In this document: positions 15,592 through 23,207 of the stretch, one piece after another
How the letters are laid out: every line of letters starts with the position of its first letter
How positions within the stretch are numbered: the stretch's first letter is position 1
Assembly: GCA_039805565.1 (NCBI GenBank)
Contig: JBDLTZ010000188.1
Span: forward strand, 1 to 43,964
Direction: 5' to 3'
Source: CALJIC01 sp039805565
GTDB lineage: Bacteria > Chloroflexota > Chloroflexia > Chloroflexales > Roseiflexaceae
DNA: 43,964 nt
The notes under the pieces: model-generated
The model's input: the letters and a program-made list of their open reading frames with translations, nothing else
The model's database searches: none
Told to the model about the DNA's origin: nothing
Program-made: the position numbers and the translations under genes

Positions 15592-16749
15592 TTACCAGGC
15601 CCTCCTGAGCCTTCGCAGCACGCGGCGAGCGAGACGGCCAACCCCATAGTCGGCCGCGTGCGTCCAGATAGCCCGCTCGTGATCTGCCCAGGCCATCACC
15701 CTGCCTGAGATGGTGAGAGGGCGCCCGTACACGAGGTGGAGCCACCACGGCGGGGGGAAGAAGGTCGTGGTCGCTGCGGGCACAATTCCGCGGCGCAGCA
15801 CATCGATGGCGCGGGCGCGCGGCCAGCCCTCGAAAAACAGCCCCGCGCTCGTCAGCGGACGGGCATCCCCGAGCTGGAGCCGGGCGCAGAGGCGCGGGGA
15901 GAGCGGCGTGATCATGTTGAGGAGCGCGAATGCCTGGAGTGCCGCCGGATAGCGCTGTCGCACGAGCTCCCAATCCATGTCATCGACCCATGCCTCTGCG
16001 AGGCTCACCATATCCGCCAGCCAGATGAGGCGTACCTGTTCAGTGTACGCTGGCATACAGAGAGCGTGGCGGAAGACGTGCCAGAGCATCAGCTCACGCG
16101 AGACAGCGGCAGCCGGCATGCCATCAACCGTGAACCGCTGCGCGCCGGTCGCGAGCTCGTCGAACGTGCGGTGGGGCCTGCCGCGCTCGTTGAGGTCTAG
16201 CGCGTGGTGCAGCTCGACGCACACCGAAAAGCCCTCATCGCGGCGATGCAGCGAGTCCAGGTGGTGGTGACCAGGTGCCAGCGCGAAGGGGTGATCTGAG
16301 ATTCGGAAGCCGAGCTCTCCGAGAAGCGCGTAAGCCCTCGGGGCATCTGAGGCGCGCACGAGCAGGTCGATATCGCGCATGGGACGGAGCGCGGGCCGCG
16401 GGTAGACCAGGAAGGAGAGCGCGGCGCCCTTGAGCGCGAGCGCCTCCACCCCGGCCGCGTGAAAGCGCGCAAGAATCTCGGCCAGGGCACGGGTGCGGAC
16501 GCGGGCGGCATTCGCGTGCTGAAGCACAAAGCCGAGCAGCTCATCACGCTCGTGGGGCGGCGGTGCGATGCCCGCCTCCGTCAGGTGAGCGCTGAGGAGC
16601 GGCGCGAGGCCGTGCTCCTCGGCAAGCTCTGCCATGCCGTCCCATGTCTCAAGCGCGCGGGCGTGACGGTGGAGCTGTGTGTGCTGCGCGGGGTGGCCGC
16701 GAGCCTGGGCGGTGAGGGCGAGCAGCGCGAGCTGCGGTGAGAGGGACAT
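15592..16749 (-). CDS. NTP_transf_5 family nucleotidyltransferase
   Basis: A 385-residue protein with the core of the nucleotidyltransferase_5 family: VEALALKGAALSFLVYPRP followed by LRPMRDIDLLV, whose DxD pair would bind the metal-nucleotide. The long helical C-terminal half includes the conserved LWHVFRHALCMPAY and LIWLADMV segments. Members accompany HprK-like kinases and PqqD-like proteins in peptide-modification and exopolysaccharide loci, and they are presumed to nucleotidylate a partner. ATG 16749 is chosen because AGGGGA lies 6 nt upstream. The frame itself continues to 16848. A TACAAT lies just upstream (16787-16792), but no -35 is clear. Confidence 0.8.
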   Translation of the reverse strand: MSLSPQLALLALTAQARGHPAQHTQLHRHARALETWDGMAELAEEHGLAPLLSAHLTEAGIAPPPHERDELLGFVLQHANAARVRTRALAEILARFHAAGVEALALKGAALSFLVYPRPALRPMRDIDLLVRASDAPRAYALLGELGFRISDHPFALAPGHHHLDSLHRRDEGFSVCVELHHALDLNERGRPHRTFDELATGAQRFTVDGMPAAAVSRELMLWHVFRHALCMPAYTEQVRLIWLADMVSLAEAWVDDMDWELVRQRYPAALQAFALLNMITPLSPRLCARLQLGDARPLTSAGLFFEGWPRARAIDVLRRGIVPAATTTFFPPPWWLHLVYGRPLTISGRVMAWADHERAIWTHAADYGVGRLARRVLRRLRRAW

Positions 16750-16872
16750 GCTGGTTCCCCTGTGCACAGTGGAGGTGAATGAACGCATTGTACAGCACAG
16801 GGACCCGTGGCACGGCTTAGCCACGGCCCCCTGCACGGACACCAACACCTATCGCCGCACCAGCGCGCAGCG

Positions 16873-17439
16873 CTAGTCCCTCCACGCCTCGTTGAAATCC
16901 GAACGCTGGTCGGCGAGGGCGCGCTCGAGCTGCTGCCGGCTGATGTAGCCCAGCTCGTAGGCCACCTGGCCGAAGTGCCGCGTAACGCCGCTGCTCTGCA
17001 TCTCCGCCTGTCGCGTGAGGGTCCTGCTCACCTGCTCGGCGGTCATCAGCCCGCTGCGGACGAAATAATCCCCCAGGCGCGGAACCGCCCCCGGCCGCGG
17101 AACCGGCTGGTCCGCCCCAGCCTCGCGCTCGGCGAGCTCCTCGTAGGAAACCTCAAACGTCACCGCCCCCAGCGTCAGCTTGTCCCCCGGGTTGAGGCGC
17201 GCCTGGGAGCGGACGATCAAGCCGTTGACAGAGATGCCCCCCGCGCTCGGCGAGAGCGGCACGATGAACCAGCGGTCGAGCATCTGGCGGATCTCGGCGT
17301 GCCGGGCGTCGAGATGCCGGTCGTGCAGCACCAGATCGTTCGTGTTGGCGCTGCCCACGCTATTGCTGCGGCTGCTGAGAGAGTGCCTCCGCCCGAGCTG
17401 CACTCCGGTGATCGCGGTGAGAACGATTGCCTTGGCCAT
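16873..17439 (-). CDS. FHA-domain protein with a GspE/MshEN-like C-terminal domain
   Basis: A 189-residue protein. Residues about 1-100 form an FHA-like beta domain, with NDLVLHDRHLDARHAEI and the late beta pair VNGLIVRSQARLNPGDKLTLGAVTFEV. The usual phosphothreonine-binding Arg and Ser are replaced (GSANTN and ARHAEI), so binding may be altered. Residues about 120-185 carry RLGDYFVRSGLMTAEQVSRTL and FGQVAYELGYISRQQLERAL, the repeated helix pattern of MshEN/T2SSE N-terminal domains, some of which bind c-di-GMP. ATG 17439 follows AGGAGGGG. A role in signalling or secretion/pilus control is inference. Confidence 0.7.
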   Translation of the reverse strand: MAKAIVLTAITGVQLGRRHSLSSRSNSVGSANTNDLVLHDRHLDARHAEIRQMLDRWFIVPLSPSAGGISVNGLIVRSQARLNPGDKLTLGAVTFEVSYEELAEREAGADQPVPRPGAVPRLGDYFVRSGLMTAEQVSRTLTRQAEMQSSGVTRHFGQVAYELGYISRQQLERALADQRSDFNEAWRD

Positions 17440-17604
17440 GTCTCCCCTCCTGGCGGGCGGCGCTGAGGGCGACGGGGCGGGATGTGGTGCTGGGGTGGGC
17501 CGGCCTACGCGCGGGATAACAGGACGATACCTATGACAGAATCTCCATGTAGCACGGTACCAACGTACTGTCAATTGACGATCTTTTCATCGCGGGCGGC
17601 GTGC

Positions 17605-17610
17605 TATAAT
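17605..17610 (+). promoter_or_regulatory. -10 element giving a probable leaderless transcript
   Basis: A perfect TATAAT lies exactly 7 nt before the ATG of the DUF190-CBS gene, so transcription should start at or next to the A of the ATG. No ribosome site exists. The -35 region is weak (TTTTCA or TCTTTT, 15-17 nt upstream), and TTGACG at 17575-17580 is too far at 24 nt. Confidence 0.55.
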
Positions 17611-17617
17611 CGGCCGC

Positions 17618-18865
17618 ATGAGTGCTACCGAACCCGTCCAGCGCGTCCGCATCTACCTCAGCGAGCGTGACGCGGCCGAAGGCCAGCCGCTCTACCTCGT
17701 GACGCTCGAGCGCCTCCGCCGCGAGGGCGCCACCGGCGCCACCGCCATCAAGGGAGTGGCCGGGTTCGGCGCCGGGCACCGGCTCGGCGGGATTGTCGAG
17801 CTCGGCCAGTCCATCCCCGTGGTCATTGAGTGGGTCGACCGCGCCGACCGCGTGGCGCGCGTGCTGCCGGCCCTCGACGAGCTCCTCTCCCAGGCGCTGA
17901 TCACGGTGGAGGACCTGCGCGTCTACCGCGCCGTGCTGCGCTCGGGGGGACCGTTTGGCGGTCGCTCGGTGGGCGAGGTGCTCCAGCGCACGTCCGCCGC
18001 CGCCCCGCCGCACGCTCCTCTGGCCGAGGCCATCGAGTTCCTGCTGCGCTCGCGCATGCCGCTGCTACCCGTGGCGCAGGAGGGGCGCGTCACGGCCGTG
18101 CTTGGCGACGCCGAGCTCCAGCGGCTGGGAGCACCGCCGCTGCACGTGCTGGCCGCCCTGCCCCAGCCCGAGCGGGTCGCACTCCTGTCGCAGCTCGGCG
18201 TGAGCACCGTGGGCGAGGCTGCCAGCGGCGACCCACGCACACTCTACATCGAGACCGCCGTCGCGCAGACGGTGAGCGTGCTGGTGGAGTGGGGGCTCGA
18301 GGCCATGCCGGTGATCGACCGCGACGGGCGCCTGGCAGGGCTGTTTGGTGTGGAGCAGGCCCTGCGCGCGGCGGTGGAGAGCCGGCCGGAGCAGAGCGCG
18401 AAGGTGCGCGACGCCGACCCGCCGCCCCCGGTGAGCCTGATCATGCAGATGCACACGCCCACGGTGCCCGCGACCACGCCGCTGCACGAGGCGCTGAGCC
18501 AGCTGCTCTCCTCGCAGGGGCGCTTCCTGGTGGTGGTGAATGGGTGGACGCCAGTCGGCGTCATCACCGACGCGCACGTGGCGGCGCGCCTGCTGGAGGC
18601 GGCGCGCCCGCTCTGGCTCGAAGCGCTCCGCGGCCGTGCCCAGATCACCCAGGCGGCGCTCGAGGTCGCCGGGCCGCTCACCGCCGCAGACCTCGCCCTC
18701 CCGCCGTCCATAGTTCGCACGCGCGACACTCAGGACGACGCAATCCGCATGGCGCTCGAGGGCGGCCACGAGCGCCTCGTCGTCGTGGACGACGAGGGCC
18801 GCGTGGCAGGGCTCGTCACCCGGCGCGGGCTGCTGCGGGCGCTGGCGCAGAGCAGCGCGGCCTAG
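17618..18865 (+). CDS. DUF190 (PII-like) protein with four CBS domains
   Basis: A 415-residue cytoplasmic protein. Residues about 8-105 are a DUF190 domain, the PII-like fold (VRIYLSERDAAEGQPLYLVTLERLRREGATGATAIKGVAGFG and SIPVVIEWVDRADRV). Four CBS motifs follow at about 115-165, 195-250, 265-320 and 355-412. Each has the G-V/L-I/V-T or GLF/GLVT turn, for example GRVAGLVTRRGLLRAL. CBS pairs normally bind adenosine nucleotides, and PII-like proteins sense metabolites, so this looks like a two-layer ligand sensor with no output domain. A partner channel or transporter is not adjacent. The mRNA is probably leaderless. The stop overlaps the convergent DUF58 stop by 4 nt (CTAG). Confidence 0.82.
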   Translation: MSATEPVQRVRIYLSERDAAEGQPLYLVTLERLRREGATGATAIKGVAGFGAGHRLGGIVELGQSIPVVIEWVDRADRVARVLPALDELLSQALITVEDLRVYRAVLRSGGPFGGRSVGEVLQRTSAAAPPHAPLAEAIEFLLRSRMPLLPVAQEGRVTAVLGDAELQRLGAPPLHVLAALPQPERVALLSQLGVSTVGEAASGDPRTLYIETAVAQTVSVLVEWGLEAMPVIDRDGRLAGLFGVEQALRAAVESRPEQSAKVRDADPPPPVSLIMQMHTPTVPATTPLHEALSQLLSSQGRFLVVVNGWTPVGVITDAHVAARLLEAARPLWLEALRGRAQITQAALEVAGPLTAADLALPPSIVRTRDTQDDAIRMALEGGHERLVVVDDEGRVAGLVTRRGLLRALAQSSAA

Positions 18866-20154
18866 CCCCTCACGACCAGGCGTGAAGACGCCGCGCGGCC
18901 ACCCTGGAGGTCGCGCAGCGCCGCGCCGAGCGAGTCCCCCTGGCGGTAAAGGTAGTACGGCACCCGCGCATCGGCCAGGCGCGTGAGCACGGTCTGCGAG
19001 TCCTTCCACCCCCCGAATGATCGCGGCTCCACGAACACCACCACCGCCTGCACGCCCCGGTAGCGCAGGTGCTGCACCCCCGCGACCCAGCGCTCGTCGA
19101 GCGACGGCGTGATGATCACCAGCGTCGAGTTGCGCCCGAAGCGGCTGGCCTCGCCCGCCAGCACCTCCGCCAGCGAATGGGTGCCGTAGGCCCGCAGCAC
19201 TGCCAGCGCCTCCAGGATCTTGTACAGCTGGCGCACCTCGCGCTCCGGCGGGATGACTTCGCGGTGCTGCCCCCACGCCACCAGCCCCACCGCGCGGTCC
19301 TGCTCGAGCATATGTCGCGTCAGCGAGGCGGCCGCGTGTACGCCGTACTCCTCGGTGGACTCAGGCACACGCAGCTCACCGTGTCGCGCCCCGTTCTCCC
19401 CGCGCCCCGGCAGGAGCCGCTCCTGCGCGCGCTCCTGCATATCCAGCACCACGTACAGCTCGGCGGTCGGATCGAGCTCGAACTCCTTCACCATGAGCTG
19501 ACCGCTGCGGGCCGTGCTGCGCCAGTGGATGCGGTTGAAGCTGTCGCCGGGCTGGTAGTCGCGCACGCCGGAGACGTTCGGCGTGACGTGGTAGGTGCGG
19601 CTCTTAAGGTTCTGGCCGCCGGGAAGCTCGGCGCTCGGCAGGCTGAACCCCGGCAGCGGCGTCATCTGCGGGTACACCAGCACCTCGCTCGTCACCGGCA
19701 CCTCGCGCGTCACGCGGAAGATGCCGAACGGGTCGCCGCTGACCAGCGTGGCCGGGCCGAGGGTGAACTTGCCGCGCATAGTGCAGGGGGTACGCGCCAG
19801 CCAGCGGCGCCGGTCGCGCCTGGGCAGGTAGGAGACGAACCCAGGCGCGTGGTTCGGCATGTCCGAGTGGTCCAGCAGCTCGATCCAGAGCTTGGGGAGC
19901 GGCCACAGGTTCCGCAGCGTGATGCGCTCGCGGGCGTACTCGCCCACCTGGGTGCGGTGCGTGAAGATCTCACGCTCTACGCGCAGGCCGCGCAGGTTGA
20001 GCCGCGCCCACAGGTACGAGAGCGCCAGCAGCGCCAGCAGAAGGTAGAACAGGTGGAAGAAAAGCCTGATGCCGGTGCCCTGCGCCGCCAGGAAGCAGAG
20101 GCCGGCGAGCGCCAGCAGGCCGAGCGGCCGCAGGATGTGTGTGCGTGTCAGCAT
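18862..20154 (-). CDS. DUF58 domain membrane protein
   Basis: A 430-residue protein with two N-terminal hydrophobic helices (about 10-50) and a cytoplasmic or exposed beta/alpha region. The DUF58 signature is clear: VSGVRDYQPGDSFNRIHWRSTARSGQLMVKEFE, then a vWA-like segment beginning AELYVVLDMQER. DUF58 proteins usually sit beside MoxR ATPases and transglutaminase-like proteins, but here no MoxR gene is present. The gene is followed (upstream in the window) by MnmE on the same strand, 9 nt away, so both may be cotranscribed. The stop is shared in a CTAG overlap with the convergent CBS gene. Confidence 0.8.
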   Translation of the reverse strand: MLTRTHILRPLGLLALAGLCFLAAQGTGIRLFFHLFYLLLALLALSYLWARLNLRGLRVEREIFTHRTQVGEYARERITLRNLWPLPKLWIELLDHSDMPNHAPGFVSYLPRRDRRRWLARTPCTMRGKFTLGPATLVSGDPFGIFRVTREVPVTSEVLVYPQMTPLPGFSLPSAELPGGQNLKSRTYHVTPNVSGVRDYQPGDSFNRIHWRSTARSGQLMVKEFELDPTAELYVVLDMQERAQERLLPGRGENGARHGELRVPESTEEYGVHAAASLTRHMLEQDRAVGLVAWGQHREVIPPEREVRQLYKILEALAVLRAYGTHSLAEVLAGEASRFGRNSTLVIITPSLDERWVAGVQHLRYRGVQAVVVFVEPRSFGGWKDSQTVLTRLADARVPYYLYRQGDSLGAALRDLQGGRAASSRLVVRG

Positions 20155-20163
20155 CCGTACTCG

Positions 20164-21564
20164 CTACTTCCCGATACAGAAGCGGCTAAAGATCACGCTC
20201 AGCAGGTCGTCGCCCACGGACTCGCCGGTGATCTCCCCCAGCGCCGAGAGCGCAGCCGTCAGGTCCACCGCCAGCAGGTCGGCAGGGATCCCTCGGCCGC
20301 ACCCCTCGAGCGCGTCGCGCAGGTGGCCGGTGGCGCGCAGCAGGGCCTCGCGGTGGCGCGGACTGGTGACGAGGTGGCTCCCCGGCGCGGCCACGCCGCG
20401 GAGCAGCAGACTGGAAACGGCCTCGGCCAGCGCGTCGATCCCCTGGCCGGTGCGAGCGGAGACCGAGACCACCGCGGCCGGGGGAGACGAAGAACAAAGG
20501 GCGAAGGTCCAAGGGTGCTCCTGCGGTCCTTCGTCCTTCGCCCTTCGCCCTTCGCCCTCAAGCAGATCAACCTTGTTCAGCACGAGCACCGTCGGGCGGC
20601 CGGCGGTGAGCAGGGCGATTGCGCGCTCCTCGTCCCCTGGCGCGCGGGTGGCGTCCAGCACTAGCAGCGCGAGGTCCGCCCCCGCGAGCGCCTGGCGGCT
20701 GCGGGCCACACCGATGCGCTCCACCGGGTCATCGGTCTCGGTGATGCCCGCGGTATCCACCAGCACCACCGGCACCCCACGCAGGTTGGCTGTCTCCTCG
20801 AGGGTGTCGCGCGTGGTGCCCGGGACCGGCGTGACGATCGCCCGGTCGGCGCGCAGCAGCGCGTTGAGCAGGCTGGACTTGCCGGCGTTCGGCAGGCCGA
20901 CGATCGCGGCGCGCGCGCCGGTGCGGTAGACGATGCCCTGGTCCGCGCCGGCGATCAGCCGCTCGATCTGGTCGAGCGCAGCTGCGACCGGGGTGGCCAC
21001 CTCGTCAGCGTCGATGTCGTCCTCGGGGAAGTCAACGAGAGCGGTGCAGTAGGCCAGAGGCGCCAGCAGGAGCTCACGCAGGCGCCCGAGCTCGCCCGAG
21101 AGCCACCCGCCGAGCTGGGCCTGTGCCAGCGCGAGGCCGGTGGCGGTGCGTGCGCCGATGATGTCGGCGGTGGCCTCTGCCTGCGCCAGGTCGATGCGGC
21201 CGTTGAGGAAGGCGCGCATTGTGAACTCGCCGGGGGCGGCGAGGCGGGCGCCGCACTCGAGGGCCAGCCCGAGCACGCGGCTGAGCACCAGCGGCCCACC
21301 GTGGCACGAGATCTCGGCCACATCCTCGGCGGTGAAGCTGCGCGGGCCGCGGAAGAACACTCCCAGCGCCTCGTCCACCGGCTCGCCCGCGGGCGCCACC
21401 ACCCGGCCGTAGCGCAGGTGGAAGGGTCGCCAGCGCCCGGGGCGGGCCGGCGCGAAGATCCGCTCCAGGATGGGGCGCGCGTCCGGTCCGCTGATCCGCA
21501 CGATCCCCACGCCACCCTCGCCGGGGGGCGTGGCCACCGCCGCGATCGTATCGTCGTAGAGCAT
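20164..21564 (-). CDS. mnmE: tRNA uridine-5-carboxymethylaminomethyl GTPase MnmE
   Basis: GTPase that, with MnmG, makes the cmnm5 modification at U34 of certain tRNAs. It has 466 residues: N-terminal folate-binding domain (YDDTIAAVATPPGEGGVGIVRISG), a central helical domain, then the G domain with G1 GLPNAGKSS, G2/G3 as TTRDTLEE and DTAGI, G4 NKVD and G5 SAR, and the C-terminal FCIGK tail, whose Cys is catalytic. The start at 21564 is preferred over 21573 because the upstream ATG lies inside the -10 box. A 70-nt repeat inserted between G4 and G5 adds about 20 residues but keeps the frame (see 20491-20560). Confidence 0.92.
   Translation of the reverse strand: MLYDDTIAAVATPPGEGGVGIVRISGPDARPILERIFAPARPGRWRPFHLRYGRVVAPAGEPVDEALGVFFRGPRSFTAEDVAEISCHGGPLVLSRVLGLALECGARLAAPGEFTMRAFLNGRIDLAQAEATADIIGARTATGLALAQAQLGGWLSGELGRLRELLLAPLAYCTALVDFPEDDIDADEVATPVAAALDQIERLIAGADQGIVYRTGARAAIVGLPNAGKSSLLNALLRADRAIVTPVPGTTRDTLEETANLRGVPVVLVDTAGITETDDPVERIGVARSRQALAGADLALLVLDATRAPGDEERAIALLTAGRPTVLVLNKVDLLEGEGRRAKDEGPQEHPWTFALCSSSPPAAVVSVSARTGQGIDALAEAVSSLLLRGVAAPGSHLVTSPRHREALLRATGHLRDALEGCGRGIPADLLAVDLTAALSALGEITGESVGDDLLSVIFSRFCIGK
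20491..20561. repeat. Heptameric repeat inserted in frame within mnmE
   Basis: On the forward strand TCCTTCG, TCCTTCG, CCCTTCG, CCCTTCG and CCCTCAA follow each other at period 7 (20527-20561). A complementary arm, AAAGGGCGAAGGTCC, lies at 20496-20510, so the whole can fold back. In mnmE sense it encodes EGEGRRAKDEGPQEHP and a short following stretch between the G4 and G5 motifs, where related proteins have a much shorter loop. Confidence 0.8.
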
Positions 21565-21571
21565 GCGCGCC

Positions 21572-21577
21572 ATTATA
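21572..21577 (-). promoter_or_regulatory. -10 element giving a probable leaderless mnmE transcript
   Basis: On the minus strand TATAAT (21577-21572) ends exactly 7 nt before the ATG at 21564, the same layout as at 17605-17618. An ATG at 21573 lies inside the hexamer and could not be transcribed from it. Confidence 0.5.
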
Positions 21578-21799
21578 GCACGCGGGTGCGGCGCGCCGCC
21601 GATTCGCAGGAGGTTGACCGAGTCTTCACCTCACCTTAACACCGGCATCACTGTTCAATCATATGGGCGTGCGATCCTAGGGGTGTGAACGGCGAACCAT
21701 ACGCGAAGCGCCAAGATGCGCGTACCACCGGGACATCTGCCCGGCGGCGCTCCTGTGCGCGCCTGCGATCGCCGCAGATGCCCCGAGAAGGAGAAGACT

Positions 21800-23050
21800 G
21801 TGAACCGCGACCAGATGAACCGCCGCGCCTTCCTGCGCCTGAGCGCCCTCGCCGGCGCGGGCGCCGTGCTCGCCGCATGTGGCGCCGCCGCCCCCGCGGC
21901 CGAGCCCACAGCCGCCCCGGCCGCCGCTGCCGCAACTGAGGCGCCCGCCGCCACCGCCGCCCCGGCCGCCACCGCGCCCGCGCAGCTTCCGCCGCCGCCC
22001 GCGGCCGGCCCGCTGACCGCCGAGACAGCTGGCGGGATGGAGGCCCTGATCGAGGCCGCGAAGAAGGAGGCCGAGCTCTCCACGATCGCGCTGCCGAACG
22101 ACTGGGCCAACTACGGCGAGGTCAAGCAGAAGTTCCTCGAGAAGTACCCGTTCCTGAAGCACAACGACCTCAACCCCGACGCGAGCTCGGCGCAGGAGAT
22201 CGAGGCGATCAAGGCCAACGCCGGCAGCACCGGCCCGCAGGCCCCCGACGTGGTCGACGTCGGCTTCACCTGGGGCGACACCGGCAAGAAGGAAGGCCTG
22301 TTCCAGCCCTACAAGGTGGCCACCTGGTCCGAGATCCCCGATGCCCTCAAAGACGCTGAGGGCTACTGGTGGGCGGGCTACTATGGTGTGATGACCTTTG
22401 AGGTCAACACGGCTGTGGTGCAGAACATCCCGCAGGACTGGGCCGACCTGCTCAAGCCGGAGTACAAGGGGCAGATCGCGCTCGCCGGCGACCCCACGGG
22501 CTCGGGTCAGGGGATCAACGCCGTGTGGGCGGCGGCACTGGGCAACGGCGGCTCGCTCGACGATGCCACGCCGGGCCTGGAGTTCTTCAAGAAGCTGAAC
22601 GAGGCCGGCAACCTGCTGCCGGTGGTCGCGAAGCCGGCGACGATCGCCAAGGGCGAGACGCCGATCGCGCTACGCTGGGACTACAACGCGCTTGCGAACC
22701 GCGACCAGAGCGCGGGCAACCCCGAGATCGCCGTGGTGGTGCCGAAGGGCGGCTCGATCGCTGGCGTGTACGTCCAGGCGATCAGCGCCTACGCGCCGCG
22801 CCCGCACGCAGCGCGCCTGTGGCAGGAGTTCCTGTATTCAGATGAGGGCCAGCAGCTGTTCGTCAAGGGCTACGCCACCCCGGCGCGCTTCGAGGCGATG
22901 AAGGCCGCCGGCACCATCCCGGCCGACCTGCTCGACAGGCTGCCCAAGACCGACGCGCCGGTGGCCTTCCCAAGCGGCGACCAGATCAACAAGGCCTTCG
23001 ACGCAATTAAGGGCGGCTGGCCCACGATCGTCGGCACCACCGTCCAGTAA
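21800..23050 (+). CDS. ABC importer solute-binding lipoprotein (family 1)
   Basis: Extracellular binding lipoprotein of 416 residues. The N-terminus has a twin-arginine motif RRAFLRLSALAG and lipobox LAAC, followed by an Ala/Pro/Thr linker of about 50 residues. The mature domain (from about residue 75) is an iron/putrescine-type fold: EALIEAAKKEAELSTIALPNDWANYGEV, YYGVMTFEVNTAVV and YAPRPHAARLWQEFLYSDEGQQLF. GTG 21800 is chosen because AAGGAG precedes it. It heads an operon with two permeases and an ATPase (21800-26057). Substrate may be a polyamine, iron, phosphonate or thiamine-like compound. The sequence does not decide. Confidence 0.85.
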   Translation: MNRDQMNRRAFLRLSALAGAGAVLAACGAAAPAAEPTAAPAAAAATEAPAATAAPAATAPAQLPPPPAAGPLTAETAGGMEALIEAAKKEAELSTIALPNDWANYGEVKQKFLEKYPFLKHNDLNPDASSAQEIEAIKANAGSTGPQAPDVVDVGFTWGDTGKKEGLFQPYKVATWSEIPDALKDAEGYWWAGYYGVMTFEVNTAVVQNIPQDWADLLKPEYKGQIALAGDPTGSGQGINAVWAAALGNGGSLDDATPGLEFFKKLNEAGNLLPVVAKPATIAKGETPIALRWDYNALANRDQSAGNPEIAVVVPKGGSIAGVYVQAISAYAPRPHAARLWQEFLYSDEGQQLFVKGYATPARFEAMKAAGTIPADLLDRLPKTDAPVAFPSGDQINKAFDAIKGGWPTIVGTTVQ

Positions 23051-23071
23051 GGACTGAGCAGGTGTAGGGGG

Positions 23072-23130
23072 AGAACCGTGCACCGGGGAGGTGTGGAGGG
23101 AGAACCCGTGCACCGGGGAGGTGTGGAGGG
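23072..23130 (+). repeat. Tandem repeat of 29/30 bp between binding protein and permease
   Basis: The unit AGAACC(C)GTGCACCGGGGA followed by GGTGTGGAGGG occurs at 23072-23100 and 23101-23130. The copies differ by a single inserted C. Confidence 0.85.
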
Positions 23131-23146
23131 ACTTGTCCCCTCCACA
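23122..23146 (+). terminator. Attenuator hairpin inside the ABC operon
   Basis: TGTGGAGGG (23122-23130) pairs with CCCTCCACA (23138-23146) across a 7-nt loop, using the last part of the tandem repeat as its left arm. It would reduce transcription from the binding protein into the transporter genes, a usual arrangement. Confidence 0.55.
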
Positions 23147-23160
23147 GATACTATCGCTCG

Positions 23161-23179
23161 CGGGGGCCGCAGGCCCCCG
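23161..23179 (+). terminator. Second hairpin before the permease start
   Basis: CGGGGGCC (23161-23168) pairs with GGCCCCCG (23172-23179) around a GCA loop. It lies 29 nt before the permease ATG and may act with the hairpin at 23122. Confidence 0.5.
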
Positions 23180-23207
23180 CCCCCATGTACGAAGTGAAAG
23201 AACCCCT

